Source: Sinotaia quadrata (Eukaryota; Mollusca; Gastropoda; Architaenioglossa; Viviparidae). Taken from it: 64,000 nt of DNA. Both the position numbers and the translations under genes were made by a program. Location: the NCBI GenBank assembly GCA_028829895.1, contig CM054178.1, forward strand, positions 21,918,006 to 21,982,005. The letters are read 5' to 3'. Each line of letters opens with the position of its first letter. The first letter of the stretch is position 1. The notes under the pieces were generated by a model, which was not told the origin of the DNA, searched no databases, and worked only from the letters and a program-made list of their open reading frames with translations. Of this stretch, positions 54,718 through 64,000 are shown one piece after another.

Positions 54718-57027
54718 TACAGAGTGTGAAATCCTCGTATGTTTGGCATTATTTGTCAAGCACTGTCATGTGACCGTGGACCAAGTTAGGTCGACTAAAA
54801 CCAGTTAGGGAGCTAACGGTGATATATACTTTATATTGGTGCACAGAATATATGAACAGAAATTTGTGCCAAGAAAGGCATTTGCAGGAAAATATGCGAT
54901 TATATTGCGTTACCGTGAGGTCACAAGCACCCTGTGTGAACATTGTGCACAGTTTCTCTTGACTAAATTCTGACGCATGAAAGGTGTGTCAAAATTTGGT
55001 CCTATAGCACCTTGATAAGGTGAAAGAATTTTAGTATAAATGTACGCCAATCCATAAGTGTGAAAAGTCACGTGATTAAAATCTCACATAATTGTTTACT
55101 TTGCTGGTGTCACATTCTGATTTACTGAAACGTGTGTGAAAAGCATAAGAGAATAATATATTGCTAGCCATGCTTATCTTAAGACTTTTATTTTCCTGTG
55201 CTGTTAAGTCGAACTACCGGCCAAGACTAAGAAAAGTGCAATTTGTTCAGGACAGACATTATCATATAGCACCATGACTTCAGGTCAAGTGTTTATTGCC
55301 TGTTCCAGCCTCAGACCCGACCAGTCAAGAGTCTTGCAGCGCTCAGTCTGTGTAAAGAGTCATAAACCTTGTAACTGACAGTTAAATGCAGTTATACCAG
55401 ACACAATAACTACAGTCTGGGTTGTGTTGGGATTATTATTACTTGTATTTTTTTAATATTTAACTTGATATTTTTCTTTCGGGGTTGTATGGGTAAGGAG
55501 TGAAAAGCCCCTTCCACTTTCTCTGACTACAGAATAATGGTGTGTACAGAGGCTCACGAATCCGAAGCGCTGTGAAGGCCATACGTTCGTAAAGAATTTG
55601 CAAGAACTGCATGAAGAAGGGAGTCGATAGAACCAAGTTAAATCATTGCCAACAAACATCAGATAGGTGATTGACTTCTAAATTTACACCTCCTAAGAAT
55701 CACTCTATGCTGTAACTTTCCATTCTCTTAGTACCTGCAGTGTGTTTGTAAAGAATTAGATTACATATGAAAAGTGTTGATAGTGCTCATCAAAAAGCCA
55801 AGACTTTTGAGCGGGCAAAACATTGCTATAATAAAGTGATAAACATTCTTAAAGGATTCTTAACTTCAGGAGCCTATTTCTGTACCAGATGTCAGTAACA
55901 GATTTTTTATTTAGTCACTAACTTGTGTCATAAGAACAGTACTTCATAATTAACCTTCGCCTTTTGACTACTACTTATTATGTATCAAATATTTCTTGTT
56001 TAACTTTTATTGTGTCACATAATATTTTGTTATTTGTTACACTTCCACTTTGTTTAAATTTAGAAGGAGATTTGTGCATGCTTGGGGTTGGGGAGCGAAA
56101 TTTAGATCATTCTTAAAAGTCAGATAATAACATATCTTGGGAAATGTCCCTCCAAGCTGAGAGAGAGTGTGGGGGAGTGGGTGACCAGAATTTCTATACG
56201 AGTGTTGGGGGGATGGGAACCGGTAACACTCAGAGACAAGGTGGAGATGCACCTGACCGATATCCGTCTGCAATCACGAAGATCCGTTCGGGTTTTAAGT
56301 TATTTCACTAGGAGTGAAATAATTATAGAAGTGTAATAATTATAGAAGTCTTTCTGTAAATTGAGGGCGTTGCTTGTTTACAGAATGATAGAGTGTATAT
56401 ATATATAAGTTGGCTTAATGTGGCCAGCAATGGTAACTTATGGTTTTGTGTCCCTAGATTCCCTGATGGAGTTGAGTTCATTTTGTGAACTACGTTGAGT
56501 TTATTGCTAATTTGAAATAGACCTGCTGAAGCTAAATTAAATTTGTTCGAGTTGCTACATATAGTGTCTTAACCTGAAAGTGAAATTATCCAGTACTTAA
56601 AGTTGAACTGTGCTGGAGTTAGTTTTCTGTGACTTTGGGTATTGAATTTCTGACGTAGCTGTGTCAGATGATTCAGAAAGAGGGTAAACTTCATTTGAAT
56701 ATATGATTGTCTAGTCTCTACTATTCAGGCTACTTTTCTGTAGCAGCTCTATGCAGACTTTCGAGTTGAACAGTTGTTTGATTAGTTGTTATCACGGCTC
56801 GTTGAATGTTGTTTATTTTCTTCCCTTGTGTACTCAAGGAAATCAACATATAGTTATTATAGCTTGTATTGTTCGTACATAGTGGGTATCGAAGTCTGGC
56901 TGTTTGGAGAACTATATGCTGTCCTATTTCCCCTAACCAGCGCTAGACTTGTACAGAGAGTGAGTCATCCCAGTTATGATACGGTCGACCAACCTATCTA
57001 CATCACAACAGCCAGCCAAAGGCGCGT

Positions 57028-57030
<3 letters not shown>

Positions 57031-57074
<44 letters not shown>
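57031..57074. repeat. (CA)n microsatellite (duplicate)
   Basis: The same run as at 4584-4627. Confidence 0.97.
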
Positions 57075-57076
<2 letters not shown>

Positions 57077-60000
57077 TCGAATAAGATCTTACTTTTGTCT
57101 CTGTCCAATAAAGAGTTGGAATTTACCGTTGTTCATTTGTATTAAAAATGCTCCCTATGTACAACTCACTATCTTCACATTGCCCCAAATTATTAAATAA
57201 TAATAATGTTCAGAAACCTTCTCCTCCTGCATAAACATACGTCTTAATTCGAAAGCCCCAGAAATGCTCTAGAATCTAGACTACAAAAAAAAAAAAAATG
57301 GGGGATGGGTGAAACACAAGCAAACCGGTCAAGGGTCTGGTCAACACGACAACGACAACAAAACCACGAAAGAGTGTAAATTTTAAAAAGTTTAACAAAA
57401 AAGAAGGAATAAATATGTGGTAGTGTATCTGTGGTCTACACAGTGTAGTGGTGGTCTCCATAGTGTATCAGTGGTCCACATAGTGTACGGTGTCCACATA
57501 GTGTGAAACCATCTTTGTTAAAACGCTCTGTCAGTGAGTTACGCTTCTGTAAAGAAAAAAAAAACAATCCAAAACAATGTCCAAAATAGGTCACTGCTAT
57601 TAATGTGGGGATATGTTATTGATTGATGATGACGACATTGGTGGTGGCGGTGGTGGCGGCGGCGGAGGTGATCATCATAACAGAAGCATTGAGCAAGACA
57701 ACGTGAGCTGAAGGATCTCCGAATAAACTACTAAAATTAACTCAACCTGCCCTACCGCTGAAAGCAACTGAAGTGCGCGCATCCTCCATAAAACAAGGTT
57801 CAGTAGCAATTAGGTAAGAGAAAAGTTTTGACCCTGCAAGCCACTTAAAACCTAGAAGCCGCTGAAGCTGAAATAGTGTGCTTTCAAAAGAGATTTCTCC
57901 CAAAGAGTTGATTACTTCGGTTTCTCTGACGAAATCTGTCCCAAAAAGTTAATTACTTCAGTCACCTTTGGTGAAATAAAATCTGTCACTCTGATACAAA
58001 GAGGTGTCCCCCCAAAAAAAGTTAACTCAGCTCCTCTGACGAAATGAGGTATCATTTTTCTTGTCGTCCTATAGCTGACTTTTGCATTAGACATACTTTC
58101 CCCTATTTTTGCAAAGATGTCTATGTATAACTCTATAATCTATATCTATAGCATCGAGCTTCCGAAGACAAACGTTGGTTTTGTAAGTCAAGTTACTGTC
58201 AATGTCACTCACCACCTACGCGAGTTAGTAACTTCCAGTTCGTCATGACCTGTCAAAATTTACAGCTCCGGTCGGTAGATAAGGCAGATGGCTAAACGTT
58301 TAAGTCAATACATTGTTTAACTAGAGTTTGCAAGCACACCATTGAGCCTTATCTCCTAGGTCTGTCGTCTGCTACTCCATCGGGGGGGGGGGGGGGATGT
58401 AAAATGATTTATACAGCTCTACATGCCTGAGTGGAACTGATAGCCGCTAGTAGCATCTTGTCAGCTTTGTCGTCTACAGCTGTGACGCAAACTAGCTACT
58501 TGCAATTTGAGACGGAGGAGGAAGGGAGAGTAAATTCTGTTGTTTTTAAATGTTATCTTGAATGCTGGCCCACTGATACCATCTTTCAACCGGTGACTGT
58601 TTACGAAGCACACACTGAAGCACCGAAATAAATCTTTTGATGTCGAGGTTCGCCGTCTTACCGCTTCGTAAGCCTGCAAAGAACGAATTAAATCAAAGAT
58701 CGACAAGGAAAGAGACAGAGAGAAAAGTCACATTGAACGCTATATAATTTATTGCTTTTCTTAGGTTATACCTTTGATCCTTATCGTCTTAAAACTTAGT
58801 CTCTCAAGCTTGTCAGATTTCCCACTGCTTTGCGAGTACTTTTATATTTTTTCCCCCCATTTACATTAGTGTGAACAATGATACTCGATTTCTAGGTCAG
58901 TTGTATGCGGAGTTAATACTTGCAAAATCAATTTCCCGGGCGCGAAATTATTTTTCATACAAGGCTTGTGGCAGGATTGCTTCTCTCTAGTATGCGTTAA
59001 GTCAGAAAGTCGATTTGCGCGATAAACGCTCACCCAAATCATGCAAATGTGACGTAGGTAGTGGTACTATATATTTTATATACAAGTTTGAAAATCATTA
59101 TTTCTATTCTTTTCGTGTTGTTTATGTAAATTATTTCTAATTATGTGTTTATAGTATTATTTGGTTTTACCATCTTCACTCCATTAAAAGAAAAATAAGT
59201 ATTGTATGTTATAAATGTACAAAGTTCACAATAATCGATCGTGGGGAAATAAAATATACACTACATACTGTCTCAGTTCTACCTCATCTTGAAACTGTTT
59301 TTAGTTCAAGTATGTCGTTAGTAGTTTTTTTTTTAAGGTCATGGATACTTTATAGTACAGTTACGTTGAAAATTAAAAAAGGGCGAGCAGTCCGTATACA
59401 ACCGTCGTGTTTAAAATAACAAGGAGATCTGGATACAACAAAATGAAGGACAAAAGCTGTATTGTACGTGGAAAGTGTTAATCCAAAAATGCTATTCTTA
59501 TTGCTATATTTAAGTTATTATTAGACAAAAATTAGCAGAAACAAAAACTAAATGAAGAAAGAAAGAAAAGAAAAGATTACTCTTTATTTTAAAAAAAATG
59601 AGAAACAGATTTAGTGTGTGGATTGATTTTCGGGTTTTATTTGCAGCTAATCCTAACTCTAATCTTTTTCCTTAAAAAAAACACACACACACACAAAAAC
59701 AAAAACCAGCGCGACTGTCGTGTACGGAGACTACAATGAACTGCTGGGTCTTCCGTTCACGACTCCCAATTTTACATATTTTTAAAATTTCGTGAATTAG
59801 AAAATATGACATTTTTCTTTTGACAGATAACTAAAGTTACAAATACAAATTTGTTCTTTCTTTTTGTTTTCGGGGCAGGTAATAAAATAAAGTTGACAAA
59901 CCACTTCAGACTGTGTACCAACGACTGAGTTAATATTTATTGCTTTAGTTTAGACTTAGAGGATGATATTCGTCTCATTTCCTGAAAGGACGGGTCATAT

Positions 60001-60544
60001 AATTTTCGCAAATCCTTACGGACAGTACTAAAAGAAAATTAATGCCGCATGAATCACCCTGCACAAAGAGAACACGAAGCGACAATGTTATTTTAGGTGT
60101 TTCCCTTCGCCATAACCGCATCTGTTTCCCTTGACCTCGAAACACGTGGCGACGTCATTATCCTAGTGTACTACTTGAACATAATTCTTAAAACAAAGCA
60201 TATCATGTTAACAATGATCCTATCCTTCGCGAAATTAGTTTTCATTTGTTTCTAAATTATTTTCTAAATTAATATTAGAGAATGTTTGAAGCAGTTTGAT
60301 TCAAGCAAAGGAGTAGGGATGGGGGGAACCTACACGAGTGAGTAGATACAACTTCCTTTCCTCCAACGGTAAACAGATTAGTTAGAAATTCATCCTCAAT
60401 CCAACTGACTCATATTTAGAGTACCTCATTAAAAGATTGTTATAATATGATATTTCACTGACTAACACTCCTGTTATAACTATACAATTCAGTGTTATGT
60501 TGGTATGTCCAGAGACTTGCAGTTTGTGTTCGACACTTATTGGC

Positions 60545-61230
60545 TGACATTGTAGTATACATACTGATACATATACTGATATTTAGTCAGCATTTCTAAT
60601 AGTGACATTGTAGTATACATACTGATACATATACTGATATTTAGTCAGCATTTCTTAGTGACATTGTAGTATACATACTGATACATATATTGATAGTCAG
60701 CATTTCTTACTGACATTGTAACATACATACTGATAGTTAGTTAGCATTTCTTACTGACATTGTAGTACACATACTGATACATATATTAATAGTTAGTCAG
60801 CATTTATTACTGACATTGTGGTATGCATATTAATACATTGTATTGATAGTCGGCATTTATTACTGTCATTGTCAGACAATATACTGTAATATAAACTGCT
60901 AATCAGCATGTTTATTGACATTAAAGTACCTATACTGATACATATATTGATAGATAATCGAAATTTATTACTGACATTAAAGTATCTGTACTGGTACATA
61001 TTTTCATAGATAATAAGAATTTATTACTGACATTAATGTATCTGTACTGGTACATTATTATATTGATAGATAATCGGAATTTGTTATCGACATTAAAGTA
61101 CCTGTACTGATACATATTTTCATAGATAATAAGAATTTATTACCGACATTAAAGTACATGTACTGATACATATTTTGATAGATAATCGGAATTTATTTAT
61201 TACTGACAGCGAAGTACATGTACTGTTGTA
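60545..61230. repeat. Tandem repeat of about 55-60 bp, about 12 copies in two subtypes
   Basis: First subtype: TGACATTGTAGTATACATAC with TAGTCAGCATTTCT. Later copies shift to TGACATTAAAGTACCTGTAC with GATAATCGGAATTTATTA. The subtypes grade into one another along the array. Confidence 0.92.
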
Positions 61231-61347
61231 TATTCCGATACGGTACTGTTGTTGACGGAATGTTTATCTGGTATTAGATTGCACAGTGCTATTAACTTAC
61301 GAATTAATCAGACACATTATTTAATGCTCGCTCTTTCCATATTAGAA

Positions 61348-61620
61348 TCTAATTAGCATTCAGCTTAATGAGAATTATACATACTCTAATCACCATTCAG
61401 CATAATGAGAGTTATACATACTCTAATCACCATTCAGCATAATGAGAGTTATACATACTCTAATCAGCATTCAGCGTAATGAGAGTTATACATACTCATC
61501 AGCATAATGAGAGTTATAAATAGTCTAATCAGCATTCAGCGTAATGAGAGTTATAAATACTCTAATCAGCATTCAGCTTAATGATAGTTATATATACTCT
61601 AATTAGCATTCAACTTAAAG
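61348..61620. repeat. Tandem repeat of about 39 bp, 7 copies
   Basis: Unit TACTCTAATCAGCATTCAGC then ATAATGAGAGTTATACA, one copy shortened. Confidence 0.93.
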
Positions 61621-61987
61621 ATATATATATATACACAAATATATAATTTCATAACTTCTTATAATTATTTAGATTTACTGTTTACATACGTAAATTACAA
61701 ATTTATACTCTTCTGCATTACTTATTTTTAATTTGTAAAAAATAAATACATATTAACATGAATATTTAGTGTTCCATTCGTGTTAAACTCATTACTGAAA
61801 ATTGTCATTGCTATATACACATTTCATGAACTAAAACAAAAAGGACTATATGATGATATTAATTCTTCTTAACACTGAGAGGCAGATTTAGTCTTCAGAT
61901 GATCTCTGACCTTTCCGGTCATATTACATGTACATAAGTAATCAAGCTTCAGCAAACTGATAAGTTTATATCTCAATGAATGTACTG

Positions 61988-62013
61988 TACACACACACAC
62001 ACACACACACACA
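61988..62013. repeat. (CA)n microsatellite
   Basis: CA run followed by TGCACGATTGCATGCATG. Confidence 0.93.
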
Positions 62014-62444
62014 TGCACGATTGCATGCATGTCTACAGAGTATGATTGTTTTATCTTACTACCTCACCTAATTGATATTATTTTAATAATATAAATTCTA
62101 ACTGGGATAATTTTTATTTTTTGCGAAATCGTACCACGAGTACCCTTTACGAACAATGGACTGATGTTCTGTAGCGTAACCGAAAGGCGTCCATGAGAAC
62201 GATCTATCTTTTGACAATTGTATTTTTATTGTCCTGGTAGAAAATGACTCAAGCCGTTAAATGAATGCATATAATTTGAACACTCCTCTGAAAACTATTT
62301 TTAATAGTCCGTCAACAGTCATAGCCTATACACTACGCAAATCGTAAAGTATTTCTATTTAATAATATAAATGTTTTGTTGTACAAGGCGCTCTAGTTTT
62401 TCTAATCAAATGAAAATGCCTGTTTTCACTGCTGACACGCTTCG

Positions 62445-62740
62445 TTGGTTAGCGAAACAATATGACGCACTTCATAGTTTGGCGAATCAATATAACGCAA
62501 TTCATAGGTTAGCGAAACAATTTGGTGCACTTTATTGGTTAGCGAATCAATATAACGCACTTCATTGGTTAGCGAATCAATATGACGCACTTCATAGGTT
62601 AGCGAAAAAATATAACGCACTTCATAGGTTAGCGAAGCAATATGACGCACTTCATTGGTTAGCGAAGCAATATGACGCACTTCATAGGTTAGCGAAAAAA
62701 TATAATGCACATCATAGGTTAGCGAAACAATATAACGCAG
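62445..62740. repeat. 30-bp tandem repeat, 10 copies, open on both strands
   Basis: Unit TTGGTTAGCGAAACAATATG then ACGCACTTCA. On the plus strand it lies in an open frame at 62371-62769 (132 residues; ten-residue units such as RLAKQYDALH), and the minus strand is open at 62426-62710. The 30-bp period keeps both open, so I class it as a minisatellite. Confidence 0.93.
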
Positions 62741-63213
62741 CGTTTGTTCAAGCTAAGTGTGCCATCTAGTGCTAATTTTACAGTCGATTTCCGGTACGTA
62801 TTAATAAGGGGGACAACTTCCTAAGACAAAATACTCTCTCTGTAGAGAGTATTAGAAAACATTCTTCACTGTTTCAATGATTTCCTTGTTAAAGATCCAT
62901 GCACTTGCATTTCCTTCGTTTTATAATTCTTAGATTTAGGTTATCGCCAACTTCTGTTGGTTTCACACGTCGTTCCAAACAATTACTAGAAGCTTTTTTA
63001 ATAAAAGAAACCACTTTAACACGCACATATCACACGCACTTCTCTTGCAGCGGTGTCAAAGTGCTTGTCTTTATACAATTGTATATTTATATTTATGTAA
63101 TTTTTAATCTCTTTCAAGTAACGGTACTCACCTACCCACCAACCCTTCAGCTCCGACCCTCCCACCTCCCAGTTGTTTAGTCATTTATTCACTAGAACGT
63201 AAACACCAGTTGT

Positions 63214-63218
<5 letters not shown>

Positions 63219-63261
<43 letters not shown>
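63219..63261. repeat. (GT)n microsatellite
   Basis: Pure GT run after TGTTGACGTG. Confidence 0.95.
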
Positions 63262-63263
<2 letters not shown>

Positions 63264-64000
63264 TTAAAATCAAGCATAAACCCGATTTTTAAAAAATTTA
63301 ATTGATAGAACGTGCACGAGGGTGAAAGAGATTACTACACAGATTGCACAATTTCGTGCGTACTGAGAAAGGTCAAGTCAAGGCCTTACGGACGTACGGA
63401 TGTAAATGAAACAAACATAATCTCGTATGCGAATATGTAGGCTTTAAAGTTTATCTCTTTGTTCTTCACGTATCTGGAGGCCTTACTGAACTGACGGAAA
63501 GGTGAGATAACGTTAGGTTCTCGTACACGCTCTTGGCTCCTCATGGTTGCAATTCGAGGTAACTCATTATGATAAGGGAATCAAGCTACCTGTCAAGGGG
63601 AGCAACTCTTAAATACAATCTAATCTTCTGCAAGTTACGCGAAGTACTAAGAGAGCTTGAATGATACGTCTGTCTTTTTCCCATTAGCAAGACTGGAAAT
63701 GTCGTTTGCGTGTCAATGTTTATTCACACTGTGTACTTGTACATTTATTTTATTACTTTTCTTTATTTGTTGTATAATTATTGTCATTTTGTATGTGAAT
63801 TCATTATGTTTTGTTACAGCATCTTTAGTTGTTTTGTATGTCTAAGTAGTTTTAAAATATTGTGCATTTCACATGTAATTATTGCAATGTACCAAGAAGT
63901 TTTATGAGATTAAGTGCTGAATAATACATTGTTTTATTATTATTATCAGTGGGGTGTGTCCATCGACTTTCTCACGCTATTATTAAGATATTAAAATGTA

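Larger units (their letters stand above)
52448..59451 (+). repeat. 7-kb direct duplication, copy 2
   Basis: Same content as 1-7004, in the same orientation. Here both flanks are continuous sequence: 52270-52447 upstream belongs to the same A/C-rich tract, and 59452 onward (AAAAGCTGTATTG) is ordinary AT-rich DNA. This copy therefore looks like the genuine genomic context. Confidence 0.95.
59452..64000. other. Right flank, intergenic, repeat-rich
   Basis: No exon recognised. Three minisatellites (60545-61230, 61348-61620, 62445-62740) and two dinucleotide runs (CA near 61988-62013, GT near 63219-63261). The rest is AT-rich unique-looking DNA. Confidence 0.6.

Noticed and set aside
62899..63180. 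93-residue frame in the right flank
   Set aside because: Hydrophobic low-complexity ending in simple AT codons; no motif or splice evidence.

Overview
This is animal nuclear DNA: AT-rich, with split genes, GT-AG introns, hundreds of bases of 3' sequence after stops, and very many micro- and minisatellites. The proteins look invertebrate; a mollusc, perhaps a gastropod, is my best guess, but this is inference. There is no prokaryotic gene organisation, no tRNA or rRNA that I can recognise, and no CRISPR array.

The main content is one complete gene on the minus strand, 48532 down to 14635. I assembled it from 16 exons, all with GT-AG borders and all in phase. It encodes a 619-residue leukotriene A4 hydrolase / aminopeptidase (LTA4H, peptidase family M1). 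The zinc site (HEISH, then Glu after 18 residues), GGMEN, the catalytic Tyr and the substrate-carboxylate Arg/Lys pair are all present. The position of human Tyr378, the site of suicide inactivation, is Phe here, and so is the position of human Tyr267. Facing it tail to tail on the plus strand (7257-9167) are the last two coding exons of a small membrane protein resembling SMIM29/C3orf18. Its membrane-spanning 5' part is missing, probably because of the 100-N gap at 7096-7195.

The first 7004 bases recur at 52448-59451 at a constant offset of 52447, and every place I compared was identical, including long GT, CA and G runs. Copy 1 stops matching 91 bases before the N gap, so a false duplication in the assembly is the likeliest reading; a very recent real duplication is the alternative. 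The block carries an A/C-rich, T-poor tract (about 1-1080 and 52270-53530) with several short open frames in different phases, which I cannot assign to a family.

The introns and flanks hold some 25 unrelated minisatellites, one short hAT-type element with 8-bp target duplications (36016-36193), and what may be the most novel item: a GC-rich insertion of only 44-47 bp with a CAAT/TCAA-type tail, flanked by 11-bp target duplications in two independent places (33345-33388 and 49888-49934). A third copy lies in the duplicated block (1306-1342 and 53753-53789). All copies begin at the same base, which suggests a defined ultra-short retroposon.

Stretches with no recognisable gene: 1081-7095 and its copy, 9168-14634 (probable 3' UTRs and spacer), 48575-52270 (upstream of LTA4H) and 59452-64000.
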